Of a stretch of DNA of 64,000 bases, positions 42,608 to 51,317 are shown piece by piece. Both the position numbers and the translations under genes were made by a program. Each line of letters starts with the position of its first letter. Positions within the stretch are counted from its first letter, which is position 1. The notes beneath the pieces were generated by a model. That model did no database searches. It was given only the letters and a program-made list of their open reading frames with translations, and had not been told where the DNA came from. This DNA is from Marivita sp051251565 (GTDB lineage Bacteria; Pseudomonadota; Alphaproteobacteria; Rhodobacterales; Rhodobacteraceae), in assembly GCF_051251565.1 (NCBI RefSeq), contig NZ_JBPOFB010000014.1:3521-67520 (forward strand). Direction: 5' to 3'.

Positions 42608-42966
42608 AACTCACGCCCTTCCCAACAACCCTCAAAAACGGCGCGTCCGTGCTCGTGAGGAAAGTGACATCGACAGATCGCCACCTATTGGAGATTGGTT
42701 TCGCGCATTTGTCCGATCGTGCGAGATATTTTCGGTTTCTGGGGGCGCTTCATTCCGCCATTTCTGTGCGTGTTCTTAAGTCAACGGCAGACAACCGCGA
42801 AACACTGGGTGGAGCCGCCCGGGCAATCATCAACCGGACGTCGGCTAAACTCCGCCAGTTTGTGAGCTTCCACCCGAAATTATCGGAAATCAATGCCCCA
42901 GACCAACCTGCATCAGTGTGGGAGAACGAGGGCGGCGCGATAGTCTCCAGTGTTCGCCGAACTTAG
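42604..42966 (+). pseudogene. Truncated GNAT acetyltransferase
   Basis: A 120-residue frame from GTG 42604. The first ~45 residues (LKNGASVLVRKVTSTDRHLLE, then GFAHLSDRARYFRFLG) match the start of GNAT acetyltransferases linked to arc or CoA-ligase operons. The rest loses the family pattern and has no acetyl-CoA-binding Q/R-x-x-G-x-G/A. Deletion or frameshift is likely. It is possibly still translated through coupling to arcC. Confidence 0.5.
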
Positions 42967-43076
42967 GTGAACGTGTAACCAGTCCAAGTGATCCAGAGAC
43001 ACGTGGGACAGACTGTTCCCATGTCCCCCGTCCCGCGTGTTTCTTCTCAAAGGACCGTCCGTGAAAGGACAAGCTA

Positions 43077-43274
43077 ATGACACCCGAAACCAATAAATCG
43101 GCCAACGTTGCCGACAAGATGAAAACCGTGAAGACCGCATGGGACAAAGCCCCGTCTGGTCCGAAAAAAGACGCGGCGCACAAACACTATCAGGCAGCTG
43201 AAAAGGCGCACACGGCAAAGAACGATGCGGACACCCACAAAGAACTCGACGCCGCAACCAAAGCACTCGCGTGA
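43077..43274 (+). CDS. Small Lys/Ala-rich helical protein
   Basis: A 65-residue protein (MTPETNKSANVADKMKTVK...) made of Lys, Ala, Asp and His in amphipathic helical patterns. No signal or membrane segment and no Cys. A GGACAAGC stretch precedes the ATG and a strong terminator follows. Family not recognised. It looks like a stress-type hydrophilic protein. Confidence 0.6.
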   Translation: MTPETNKSANVADKMKTVKTAWDKAPSGPKKDAAHKHYQAAEKAHTAKNDADTHKELDAATKALA

Positions 43275-43296
43275 CACTGACCGCCTGAGTTAAATG

Positions 43297-43344
43297 CGCG
43301 GTCGCCTTGCGACCCTTGCTCGGCGACCGCGTTTGATCTTTTTT
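43297..43344 (+). terminator. Rho-independent terminator
   Basis: Stem CGCGGTCGCC / GGCGACCGCG (43297-43306 and 43322-43331) followed by a TTTGATCTTTTTT tract. It ends the transcript of the small protein at 43077. Confidence 0.8.
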
Positions 43345-43397
43345 CAATTCGATCCTTCAAACAGATTTCCAACCAAAACGGACCAAAGGATAGTCAA

Positions 43398-43607
43398 ATG
43401 CACCTCAGATCCATTCTTCTTGTAACGTTCCTTTTTGGCCTCGCTGGATGTCTCGGAAACGATACAGAACGGGGCATCGCCGGTGCAGCGGGCGGTGCTG
43501 TGATTTCCGGTGCGACGGGCGGAAGCCCTGTGACAGGAGCTGTTATTGGCGGCGCTGCGGGATACTTTTGCAGAGACCTGAATGTGCCCGGCTGCCGGAA
43601 CGAATAG
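43398..43607 (+). CDS. Small glycine-zipper lipoprotein
   Basis: A 69-residue protein. The lipobox LFGLAGCLG puts the lipid-modified Cys near residue 18. A glycine-zipper segment (GIAGAAGGAVISGATGGSPV...GAVIGGAAG) follows, and there are two Cys near the C-terminus. Small outer- or inner-membrane lipoproteins of this type resemble entericidins/SlyB-like proteins; function unknown. Confidence 0.7.
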   Translation: MHLRSILLVTFLFGLAGCLGNDTERGIAGAAGGAVISGATGGSPVTGAVIGGAAGYFCRDLNVPGCRNE

Positions 43608-43690
43608 AGAGTTAGAGCTCCTTGGCGTCAGCGCTTGAGCCACTTTCCTTCGGACACGAATGACAAAAGAAAACTGAAAGGAAGACCCTA

Positions 43691-43831
43691 ATGAGCCGCA
43701 ATTTCTTGTTCGTTTTGATTGGAGGTCTCGCCGTCGTCGCCCTTGCTGCAATCTATTTTTACTATCGTGAAAGCCAAAGCGGTGTCGATATCCAGATCAA
43801 CGAGCAGGGCATTTCCATCGATGGAAACTGA
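43691..43831 (+). CDS. 46-residue single-helix membrane protein
   Basis: MSRNFLFVLIGGLAVVALAA begins a 46-residue protein with one transmembrane helix (residues 5-24), then YYRESQSGVDIQINEQG and a short end. AAAGGAAG precedes the ATG at good spacing. It sits in a run of small envelope proteins. The family is not recognised with certainty. Confidence 0.6.
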   Translation: MSRNFLFVLIGGLAVVALAAIYFYYRESQSGVDIQINEQGISIDGN

Positions 43832-43929
43832 CTTCTATCATCAGTCCACATCGAATTCGAACCGCATAACGATACTGACCGTTTGGGTCGATGAGTGGCC
43901 GCATACTGCACAACAGTTTAGGAAACGCT

Positions 43930-44094
43930 ATGTCACTTGGTACAATCCTGATCATCATTCTTGTCATTTTTCTGCTTGGTGGATTTAGCGGACGTTTTGG
44001 TGGCTATGGCTACGGCTATGGTCATGCAGGGACCGGTGTGCTTGGCACCGTGCTGATCATCGTGCTTATTCTAGTGCTACTTGGTCGCATCTGA
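43930..44094 (+). CDS. DUF3309-family small hydrophobic protein
   Basis: A 54-residue protein with two hydrophobic segments (MSLGTILIIILVIFLLGGF and GTVLIIVLILVLLGRI) separated by a Gly/Tyr-rich loop (FGGYGYGYGHAG). This is the DUF3309 pattern. GGAAACGCT precedes the ATG. Role unknown; common in alphaproteobacteria near stress genes. Confidence 0.75.
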   Translation: MSLGTILIIILVIFLLGGFSGRFGGYGYGYGHAGTGVLGTVLIIVLILVLLGRI

Positions 44095-44121
44095 TCCCTG
44101 CCCACTTAAACCGTCACTTTA

Positions 44122-44847
44122 TTAAAGGAGCGGCCCAACCTGATCCAGATAGGTCATCTCAAAGTCCGCAAATTCAACCAGCCGATCATAGTCATCAAAC
44201 GTGACAAAACCATCGCGGAATGTGACTAGTCCCTTTTCTCGCAATTGTCGAAGCACCCGATTGACGTGGACGGCACTTAACCCAATGGCATCGGCCAAAA
44301 GATACTGTGTCAGAGGACAGGCGTATCCCGCCCTGCTTCCCAAGCCGACAAGGGACAATCTGGCCCCAAGTTCGAGCAGAAAATGCGCCATGCGTTCAGC
44401 CGCATCGCGACGCCCGATACCGACCAGATGCTCAACCACCATCGCCTCGTCGCGGGACGCCGCCCAAAAGACCGCTGTCGCCAGCCGCGGCGTGTGCGAA
44501 AACGCCTCCAGAAGGTCAGCGACATGCACTTCCGTCACTTCGATATCAGTGACAGGCTCGATGCAATGATCCGAGATGTGCAAAAGCACACTCCGTAGCC
44601 CAAGAAAATCGCCTGGTATCTGGAAATCAACAATCTGCCGCTGCCCATCGTGAAGCAGTTTGTAGGAACAAGCCCACCCAGAATTGAGAATGTATGCGGC
44701 ATGATCCGTTTGGCCCTGATGCACCAGATCGCGCCCAGCGGCAAAGGTACGGCGGCGCTTGTGCAAACCTTCCAGGATGGACAGTTCAGCCTCTGATAGG
44801 GCTACAAAAGCGCCCAGTTTGAGTGCAAGCGGCTTGTTCGGCATCAT
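44122..44847 (-). CDS. Crp/Fnr-family transcription regulator
   Basis: A 241-residue regulator starting at ATG 44847 behind AAAGGAG. The cyclic-nucleotide-binding-like fold (about 15-125) has VHQGQTDHAAYILNSGWACS and VDFQIPGDFLGL. There is no N-terminal Cys cluster, so it is not a canonical Fe-S Fnr. The C-terminal winged helix (about 155-235) carries the recognition helix IGLSAVHVNRVLRQLREKG, a variant with H-V-N-R in place of Fnr E-x-x-S-R. A CTGACACGGATCAG dyad lies 55 bases upstream of its own start, and similar dyads precede many operons in the window, so it is a candidate master regulator of the island. Confidence 0.9.
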   Translation of the reverse strand: MMPNKPLALKLGAFVALSEAELSILEGLHKRRRTFAAGRDLVHQGQTDHAAYILNSGWACSYKLLHDGQRQIVDFQIPGDFLGLRSVLLHISDHCIEPVTDIEVTEVHVADLLEAFSHTPRLATAVFWAASRDEAMVVEHLVGIGRRDAAERMAHFLLELGARLSLVGLGSRAGYACPLTQYLLADAIGLSAVHVNRVLRQLREKGLVTFRDGFVTFDDYDRLVEFADFEMTYLDQVGPLL

Positions 44848-44901
44848 GGGCTCCTTTCCACGCAAAATGCTGGTTACCTATCAAAGAGAAATCCGCCGCG
44901 A

Positions 44902-44915
44902 CTGACACGGATCAG
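44902..44915. promoter_or_regulatory. Putative Crp/Fnr-type operator (site 9)
   Basis: CTGACACGGATCAG, in the region between the Crp/Fnr gene (minus) and the small gene at 45004 (plus). It fits autoregulation. Confidence 0.5.
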
Positions 44916-45003
44916 CCCAAAGAGAAGTGATCTTTGAAACACTGCAGTTATCGCCGCACAGGTTCGCTGCGCGCGTGCAACAATCCTGAAAGGCAAACAC
45001 AGT

Positions 45004-45240
45004 ATGTCCGACCATAACACGAGTGCTGGTGTGGCCGCCTTATCAATCTGCGAAGCGCTGCTTCTCGCGCTGAATGATGCAAAGGTCCTACCGGAAAACG
45101 AGATTATGGGTGTTCTCAAGGATGCCGCCGCCACACATGAAAATGCGGGAGGGTCCGACATAGAGATCGAGGAACATAACGCGGTCGCTACGCTGATCAA
45201 CAAAATCATCGCTGGCGGAAATTCCGTCCGCAGAAGTTAA
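45004..45240 (+). CDS. Small acidic helical protein
   Basis: A 78-residue protein, MSDHNTSAGVAALSICEALL..., mostly helical, with EENEI-like acidic patches (KVLPENEIMGVLKDAA, GGSDIEIEEHNAVA). No signal or membrane helix. Similar unannotated proteins accompany stress regulators in Rhodobacteraceae, but I do not recognise a named family. Divergent from the Crp/Fnr gene, sharing site 9. Confidence 0.65.
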   Translation: MSDHNTSAGVAALSICEALLLALNDAKVLPENEIMGVLKDAAATHENAGGSDIEIEEHNAVATLINKIIAGGNSVRRS

Positions 45241-45669
45241 TTGAAGCGTTCCAGCCCTTTCCGGCAGGGAGGCGGCTCAAACGGATTGGTGTCGCCCTCG
45301 CACAGTCCTTGGCCACCGCCGTTTTGGGCCAACACTCACTCATCCTCAGTCGCGTTTATTACCTGAAATGATCGCAGTTTCACAAAGGAACATCGATTGT
45401 CTGAACTCATTGTCGTTGCATATGACATCACCAGCAAACCTGAGTCCACGCGTCAGAAACTCCTTTGAGTGACCCACGCATTTCCCGCAGCACAGTGCCA
45501 TCCCTTCACTTCAGGTCAACATATGCGCGCCTATGACCCACATCATGAGTTCTCATTCCCTAACCTTGATTGTCCCAGACCGACCTTCGTGCAGCTCAAG
45601 ATATCGTCGTCGTCATCGCCAAATCTCTACCACAATCGCCTGTATTCTTGTTCCTATTGGGCGATGACT
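45241..45669. other. Gene-poor stretch with one gene fragment
   Basis: No full gene. A TTG-started 23-codon frame at 45397-45468 (LSELIVVAYDITSKPESTRQ...) resembles the start of DUF1269-type proteins and ends at TGA, so it may be a remnant. The rest shows no supportable feature. Confidence 0.35.
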
Positions 45670-46371
45670 TCAGCCAACAGCTACCCCGAAAATCGTACCC
45701 ACAACAGCAGTCGCCGCCATGGCAAGCGCGCCCCAGAATGTCACGCGTACTGCTCCCTTGATGATCCCGGCCCCACCTGTCGATGCGCCAAGACCCCCTA
45801 GGACGGCCAACGCGAAAAGCGTTGTCACAGCAACCACCAGCGTGATCTGCGCCGTTGGCGACAGCGCAGCCACGACCAACGGCACAACCGCCCCAATGCT
45901 GAAGGTCGCCGCTGAAACGAGGGCTGCTTGAATGGGATGTGCTACGACTGTCTCTGATATCCCAAGTTCATCGCGCACATGCGCGCCCAATGCATCCTTC
46001 TTGGTCAGTTGAACAGCGACCTGGCGTGCGAGCGCTTCATCGAGCCCGCGCGCGAGATAAATACTGGTCAGTTCGTTGAGTTCCTCCTCAGGAGTTTCCG
46101 CTAACTCCTTCGTTTCGCGCGCGATATCTGCCTGCTCCGCATCGGTTTGCGAACTGACCGAGACATATTCTCCCGCCGCCATGGACATGGCACCCGCCAC
46201 AAGCCCCGCAAGTCCAGCGATCAGAATTTCGGGGCGTCCCGACCCTGCGGCGGCCACGCCGACTACAAGGCTTGCGGTTGAGACGAGACCGTCATTTGCG
46301 CCAAGGACCGCTGCCCGCAGCCAGCCGATCCGGTGCACCATATGGGTTTCCGAGTGTGTCAAGCGGCTCAT
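45670..46371 (-). CDS. VIT1/CCC1-family metal (Fe/Mn) transporter
   Basis: A 233-residue membrane protein. It has VHRIGWLRAAVLGANDGLVS at the start, GLAGLVAGAMSMAAGEYVSVSSQ, then a Glu-rich cytoplasmic metal-binding loop (ETKELAETPEEELNEL) and three C-terminal helices: the five-helix VIT layout. It moves iron or manganese out of the cytoplasm. Stands alone between the Crp/Fnr group and the ApbE cluster. Confidence 0.88.
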   Translation of the reverse strand: MSRLTHSETHMVHRIGWLRAAVLGANDGLVSTASLVVGVAAAGSGRPEILIAGLAGLVAGAMSMAAGEYVSVSSQTDAEQADIARETKELAETPEEELNELTSIYLARGLDEALARQVAVQLTKKDALGAHVRDELGISETVVAHPIQAALVSAATFSIGAVVPLVVAALSPTAQITLVVAVTTLFALAVLGGLGASTGGAGIIKGAVRVTFWGALAMAATAVVGTIFGVAVG

Positions 46372-46446
46372 GAACCTTTACCTTTTCGTTCAGTTTGATT
46401 TGGAAATTTGTTGATCGAGTCCCAAAATACCCTCTGACGGCTGCTC

Positions 46447-47388
46447 CTAAAACAGGCGACCAACGGCTTTGCTTTGAATGCCAGTTCTTTCATCGCGCAC
46501 CAGAAACAGCGCATCCAGTCCACGTTGCTCGGCCAGCGTCGCCCCTGCATCAACCCCAAGAACCATCAGCGCAGTGGCCCATCCATCGGCTTCGGCACAG
46601 GTCTGCGCGATTACGGTCACCGAGGCGGGCGGCGCAAGGAGCGGCGCACCACGCGAAGGGTCCATGGTATGGGACAGGCGGCGGCCCTTCACCTCGACCC
46701 AATGGCGGTAATCGCCTGATGTGGCCACAGCGGCGTTGTGCAATGCAAGAACCGAATGCGGCGCGCGGCGTGCGGGGTCAGGCGCTTCAACGGCAATGGT
46801 CCATGGCGCGCCATCAGGCCGCAAACCCACCCCGCGCATTTCACCGTCGATTCCGACCAGAGCCGCCGGAATACCGAGCGCAATCAACGTATCAGCCAGA
46901 CGGTCAACCCCATATCCCTTGGCGATCCCGTTCAAATCCAGCGCAATATCGGCGGTCTTGCGAACGCGGCCGCCAGCAACATCAATCTCAAGCGCAGTCT
47001 CAACCCGACGACGCGCCATCGCAGCACGGATGTGCGTAGGGTCGGCTTCATCCGCACCGAAACCCCAAGCCGCCACCGCATCACCAAGCTCCATGTCAAA
47101 CGCTCCGCCAGAGGCCAGCCCTACATCGCGCCCCAGCACCAGGACATCTAGCAACCGCGCCGGGACCGCCTGCCAAACCCCGACGGGTGCCGCATTCAGG
47201 CGCATCAGGTCGCTGTCGGGTTTCCATGTGGACACCTGTGCATCCACTTCATCGACCGCAGTCTGCAAGGCCACCTGCACAGGCTCTGGGTCAAAGCCTG
47301 TTTCCACATGAAAAAGCGCCGTCCAACGTGTGCCCATTGTGGGCCCATGCAGCGCGTGGCGTGTTGGATCAGTAGACATCTTCGACAT
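46447..47388 (-). CDS. apbE: FAD:protein FMN transferase ApbE
   Basis: A 313-residue flavinyl transferase. It has GPTMGTRWTALFHVE at the N-terminus, DLNGIAKGYGVDRLAD, GIDGEMRGVG and SHTMDPSRGAPLLAPP, with the Mg-binding Asp/Thr region at EADGWATALMVLGVDAG. No clear signal peptide is seen. ApbE covalently attaches FMN to Thr/Ser of secreted or membrane redox proteins. Its start overlaps the reductase gene end, so its target is probably encoded in this cluster or nearby. Confidence 0.92.
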   Translation of the reverse strand: MSKMSTDPTRHALHGPTMGTRWTALFHVETGFDPEPVQVALQTAVDEVDAQVSTWKPDSDLMRLNAAPVGVWQAVPARLLDVLVLGRDVGLASGGAFDMELGDAVAAWGFGADEADPTHIRAAMARRRVETALEIDVAGGRVRKTADIALDLNGIAKGYGVDRLADTLIALGIPAALVGIDGEMRGVGLRPDGAPWTIAVEAPDPARRAPHSVLALHNAAVATSGDYRHWVEVKGRRLSHTMDPSRGAPLLAPPASVTVIAQTCAEADGWATALMVLGVDAGATLAEQRGLDALFLVRDERTGIQSKAVGRLF

Positions 47389-49576
47389 AACGTCCCTCCG
47401 CCCTCAAAGCCTGTGGCGTCAAACCCATCGGTTTCAGAATATCAGCCAGCGCATCTGTTACACCGGCCGCCATGCCGCGCCCGCCGCAGACCATGATGCG
47501 TGCCCCGTCTCGGATCAGGCGGGCCACTTCTGCACCCTCGGCACGCAGCGTGTCCTGCACATAGCTTGGGTTGGCCGCGCGCGACACCGCGGTGTCCAGA
47601 CGGGTCAGACGACCCTCCGCCTGCCAATCCGACAGGTCTTGCCCGTAGAGAAAGTCATTCTCTGGATGACGCATGCCAAAAAACAGGTGAATCGGACGAT
47701 GCCGTTTGTTGTCCCGTATGAACCCCGCCAATGGGCCGATACCCGTGCCGGCACCGATCAGTATCAGAGGCGCACGGCCCTTGCCCGGTTTGAAGCCAGG
47801 ATTGCGCCGGATATATCCATTGGCTGTATCGCCCGGGGCAAGCTGGGTCAGTTGCGCAGAACACAGCCCGCTTGGCTGGCGCTTCACAACGATCTCGACG
47901 AACCCGTCGCGCCGGTCAGAAGCCAGCGAATAGAGCCGAGGGATTGCGGAGCCCTCCGGCACGATGCCAATCAGGTCACCTGCCTCGAACTTGGCAAAGC
48001 CCTGCCCTGTGAGTTTTTGCCAAAGTGAAACACGCGGCAAGGCAAAGCGCAGGATTGCGGTAGGTGCTTGCATTTCCGCCCCGTAGTCGCGGCGCGAAAT
48101 CAAGGTCAGCGTCTCAGTTGCAGGCACAACGGGTTGGTGCGCCAGTTCGAGGTCAATGCCAAGAGCCTGACCCAGCAGACGCCCCCAACGCGCGAAATCC
48201 TGTGGCGACTGGCGGTCAATCGTGTCGAAGGGCAAGAGCATGTCCCAACCCTGCGTTTCAGCCATTGCCGCGACCCTTTGAGCGTAGCCGCAATACTCCG
48301 GATAGCTGCGATCGCCAAATCCGAGCACTGTAATCGGTACCGTCGGCACGGGTGCCAAAGCTTTCAGGCGATCAAGGAACCCTTTGGCGGTTTCCGGCGC
48401 GTCGCCGTCACCATAAGTTGCCGCAAGGATCACAAACCGCTGTGCCTTGGCGTGGTGCGCCAGATCAAACCCGGACATTGGCCCGACATGGACTGTTTGC
48501 CCCGCCGCACTCAGTGCCTGATGAAGCGTCGCCGCAAAGCCCCAAGTGCTGCCCCCTTCGCTGCCAACCAGCAGGATCGTTTCGGCCTTGGCGGCCGGCA
48601 GGTTGCCGGGAATGCGCGGTCTGCTGCGTCGTCCTGCCAGCCAGACAAGGACACCCGTGACCCCCAACACTGGTACGCCCAGTGCCATCAGTCCTAGGAG
48701 GATCCCAAGAAAGGCCGCCCCCTGACCGGTATGCAGCATGTAGATCGTTTCCGACACATTTTCCCAACCGGTCAGATCGGTCCAGCCCAACGCCGCACCT
48801 GTCCCCTGATCCAGATATCCTGTGCCCTGATCCGTCTTCAGGGTGAAGACGTCGCTGGCATCGCCCGGATAGGGAAAGTTCAGTTCGCGCAGTTCGGCCA
48901 CAGGGGTCTGTCCCAGCAGGTCGATGGACACGATCGAAAAGCCTGTCTCACCGCTGACAGCGTTCAGAAAGGCTGGTGCGGATGCCGCGATGGGAAGCAG
49001 GTCGAAGGTCGAGGCCGACATCCAAAGCGCCGTCATCGACGACAAGGCAAGGCCCAGAATCGCGACGCGCGCAATCTCCACATGCAACCTGCCAGACAAT
49101 GGGCCACGCAAAGGTGAGAACCAGCGCTGCCAGCCACCGGCACGGCGCGCAACAAGGACAGACCCCGAAACGGAAAGGATCATCATCGCCGCCGCACCAA
49201 GGGCCATTGCGATCCGTCCGCCATCACCCAGAAAAAGCGACCGGTGCAGGTTGGTCAGCCATCGCTCGACCTGATTGGGGTCGGCAGACCCAACGCCTTC
49301 GCCCGTCGCAGGATCAATCACCGCCGCCCCCGGTGTGCCATCGACAAACCAGTAGGCTGTGATCTGACCTGACGGAGACCGCCGGATCTGTTCGACCCCT
49401 GGATAGGCGGTCTGGATGCGAGCCGCGAGCGTTGCCACTCTCATCTCGGATTGAGCTTGCGGCGCGGTCAGGCGCTCTGCCGCCGGAAAGACCGAAAGAG
49501 CGGCCCCACTGAGGGTCAGGACAATGAGAAGGGCTGCGGCCAGAAGACCCGGCCAACGGTGCAAAGCGCGGATCAT
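47369..49576 (-). CDS. PepSY-TM flavoreductase (CysJ-like fusion)
   Basis: A 735-residue fusion. Residues 1 to about 330 are a PepSY-associated membrane part: helix 1 at 9-30, then LNLHRSLFLGDGGR-like segments with His ligands, LHVEIARVAILGLALSS, and a last helix near 305-325. About 335-475 is a flavodoxin (LVGSEGGSTWGFAATLHQAL, ATYGDGDAPETAKGF). About 490-735 is a ferredoxin-NADP reductase (RLYSLASD, LILIGAGTGIGPLAGF, ICGGRGM-like MVCGGRGMAAG). It would pass NADPH electrons across the membrane. Starts behind AAGGAGG. Confidence 0.9.
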   Translation of the reverse strand: MIRALHRWPGLLAAALLIVLTLSGAALSVFPAAERLTAPQAQSEMRVATLAARIQTAYPGVEQIRRSPSGQITAYWFVDGTPGAAVIDPATGEGVGSADPNQVERWLTNLHRSLFLGDGGRIAMALGAAAMMILSVSGSVLVARRAGGWQRWFSPLRGPLSGRLHVEIARVAILGLALSSMTALWMSASTFDLLPIAASAPAFLNAVSGETGFSIVSIDLLGQTPVAELRELNFPYPGDASDVFTLKTDQGTGYLDQGTGAALGWTDLTGWENVSETIYMLHTGQGAAFLGILLGLMALGVPVLGVTGVLVWLAGRRSRPRIPGNLPAAKAETILLVGSEGGSTWGFAATLHQALSAAGQTVHVGPMSGFDLAHHAKAQRFVILAATYGDGDAPETAKGFLDRLKALAPVPTVPITVLGFGDRSYPEYCGYAQRVAAMAETQGWDMLLPFDTIDRQSPQDFARWGRLLGQALGIDLELAHQPVVPATETLTLISRRDYGAEMQAPTAILRFALPRVSLWQKLTGQGFAKFEAGDLIGIVPEGSAIPRLYSLASDRRDGFVEIVVKRQPSGLCSAQLTQLAPGDTANGYIRRNPGFKPGKGRAPLILIGAGTGIGPLAGFIRDNKRHRPIHLFFGMRHPENDFLYGQDLSDWQAEGRLTRLDTAVSRAANPSYVQDTLRAEGAEVARLIRDGARIMVCGGRGMAAGVTDALADILKPMGLTPQALRAEGRYVEDVY

Positions 49577-49588
49577 CGCCGGGCCTCC

Positions 49589-50059
49589 TTACATGTCGTA
49601 GGTGAAATCAGCGATGTAGCGGCGCCCTGTGATCGGCGTGCCTGCACCGCCTGTCGTCAGGGGCACCGCGACCTAGTTCGGGCCGTCGCGCATGTCCTCG
49701 ACGGCGGCGTCGATATGAAGAGTATAGCCCGCATCAAACAGCGCATCAGCCAGATCAAGCGTGATTTCAAGCGTCCGTCCGGCCCCGACACTGGCCCCGG
49801 TGATCCCATTGATTTGTGCGGTGTCACCGGCGGTGGCCCGGTACCACTCGCTCAGGTGTTCATAGTATTTCGACTTGCCGCCAGCCATCCAGAGGCTGCC
49901 AGCGTAGGCCCCCGCGGCATCAGTGACATAAAGCGCAAGATAGGCCCCATCGCCTCCGTAATTGTTCATCGTCGTGGTCAAGGTCACCGGACGCGCCATT
50001 GCGAGTCCGGGGAGCGTGAGCGCCGTGGTCAGCGCCAGTGTTGCAAGAAGTGATTTCAT
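49589..50059 (-). pseudogene. DUF2271 secreted protein with an in-frame TAG
   Basis: From ATG 50059, a signal peptide (MKSLLATLALTTALTLPGLA) and a DUF2271 domain (NNYGGDGAYLALYVTDAAG, WMAGGKSKYYEHLSEWYRA) run to DMRDGPN, then TAG at 49673-49675. The same frame continues with VAVPLTTGGAGTPITGRRY and ends at TAA 49589, followed at once by the reductase ribosome site. The stop therefore looks like a point mutation removing the last 27 residues. The truncated 128-residue product may still fold. Confidence 0.75.
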
Positions 50060-50103
50060 GGGGAATGTGCCTTTCTAAGGACATGGGAATGTAAGGATAA
50101 GCG

Positions 50104-50469
50104 TCAATTCATTTGAACGACTGGCGGAGTGCCATTGCCGAACAGGCCATTGTGCGGCGGAGGGGTGGTGCCTGCGGGTGCTGCATTGCGGGCGCTGTTG
50201 CCGCAATCATCGTCATCATCTTCATCTTCATCGTCGTCGCAGTCATCTTCATCGTCGTCGTCTTCATACCGCGCGCCATTGTGATATTCGCGGTCGTCAT
50301 CATCATCGCTGCTGGCAAAAATCAGCGGCATGGCGTCCTGATCGGCTTCGAGAACTGCTGCGAAAGATAGAAATTCGCTATTGCTTGTGCGCATCGCGCT
50401 CCAGGCCGGTGCGGTGATGGCTGCGGACAGCGCGGTTGTTGCTGCAAGAAGGGCGAGTGTCTTTTTCAT
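50104..50469 (-). CDS. Secreted Asp-rich (polyacidic) protein
   Basis: A 121-residue protein starting at ATG 50469, eight bases after GGAG (an ATG six bases upstream is also possible). Signal peptide MKKTLALLAATTALSAA to about residue 26. The centre is a run of Asp/Glu with a few Cys (SSDDDDDREYHNG, DDDEDDCDDDEDEDDDDDC). The tail is Pro/Asn-rich. It probably binds divalent cations in the periplasm or acts in a redox pair through its two or three Cys. No family recognised. Confidence 0.65.
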   Translation of the reverse strand: MKKTLALLAATTALSAAITAPAWSAMRTSNSEFLSFAAVLEADQDAMPLIFASSDDDDDREYHNGARYEDDDDEDDCDDDEDEDDDDDCGNSARNAAPAGTTPPPHNGLFGNGTPPVVQMN

Positions 50470-50586
50470 GGTCATGTCTCCGTTTGTGTGCTGAGAACAA
50501 TCTGGAGACACCACCTGAGGTCTTCCTGACGTGACACGGTTTTTTGCTTCAGCTTGCCGTCAGAAAGACGTCAGAACGACGCCGGA

Positions 50587-50619
50587 AAGAAAAAAGGCCC
50601 CACCGAAGATGGCGGGGCC
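50587..50619 (-). terminator. Rho-independent terminator of the cytochrome b operon
   Basis: On the minus strand GGCCCCGCC-loop-GGTGGGGCC (50596-50619) is followed by a T-rich tract (50587-50595). It ends the PepSY-cytochrome b transcript. Confidence 0.8.
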
Positions 50620-50657
50620 AGGGAAGCGTCGAAGGGACATTCGACGCGGGGGAACGT

Positions 50658-51317
50658 TCAGGAGATATCGCCGGGCTCTGGCGCGCGCTTGTCACCGGTG
50701 ACCATGGACCGTGCGAGGTTTTCCTTGTGGTGGAAAGAGGTCAGCACAACTCCGCCGACATGGACTGCAATCAACAAAAGCATGAGGTTGGCCAGCACCT
50801 CATGTGCCTCTTCGACGGCTTCCGACCCGCCTCCGCCATACCCTTCGTCGACGCCATCGGCATAGGCCGGAGAGACAATCTGTGGCAGGTCAGGCAGCAT
50901 CGCAATGCGGTCCTCATCTTCGAGCAGCCACCCCGTAAAGGCGGTGCCGGCCAGTGTCAGGAGCAAGGCAACGGTCATTGCGGCACCCGCAGGGTTGTGG
51001 CCAAGATACCGATGCTCCTGGCCGCGTACGACATCCCCGATATAGCTGACCGTTTCTGACGGCCCTCGCAGGAATTGTGCAAAACGGGCATATTTGCTGC
51101 CAGCAAAGCCCCAGATCACCCGGAACGCAATCAGTCCGGCGACAATGTAACCCGCGATCTCGTGCACCGTGCCAAGCTCCTCGGCGCTCAGATAGGCCAC
51201 GACAAACGTAACAACCAAGCTCCAGTGAAAGACCCGGACCAGAGGATCCCAGACACGAACCTTGGCTATAGATCTTTGCGCGGCAGAAGGCGCATCATGT
51301 GCAGAGGTCTCAGTCAT
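50658..51317 (-). CDS. Cytochrome b561-type membrane protein
   Basis: A 219-residue protein starting at ATG 51317 overlapping the PepSY gene stop (ATGACTGA). Four helices. The haem-ligand His residues are visible in VFHWSLVVTFVVAYL, LGTVHEIAGYIVAGLIAFRVIWGF and LLIAVHVGGVVLTSFHHKENL. This is the Ni/Fe-hydrogenase-type b subunit pattern. A Gly/Glu-rich periplasmic loop is present between helices 3 and 4. It likely passes electrons between quinone and a periplasmic partner such as the PepSY/DUF2271 proteins. Confidence 0.9.
   Translation of the reverse strand: MTETSAHDAPSAAQRSIAKVRVWDPLVRVFHWSLVVTFVVAYLSAEELGTVHEIAGYIVAGLIAFRVIWGFAGSKYARFAQFLRGPSETVSYIGDVVRGQEHRYLGHNPAGAAMTVALLLTLAGTAFTGWLLEDEDRIAMLPDLPQIVSPAYADGVDEGYGGGGSEAVEEAHEVLANLMLLLIAVHVGGVVLTSFHHKENLARSMVTGDKRAPEPGDIS

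Noticed and set aside
45570..45761. 63-codon plus-strand frame (MSQTDLRAAQ...)
   Set aside because: It overlaps the VIT gene on the other strand for half its length and has no family, ribosome site or coding-like tail.
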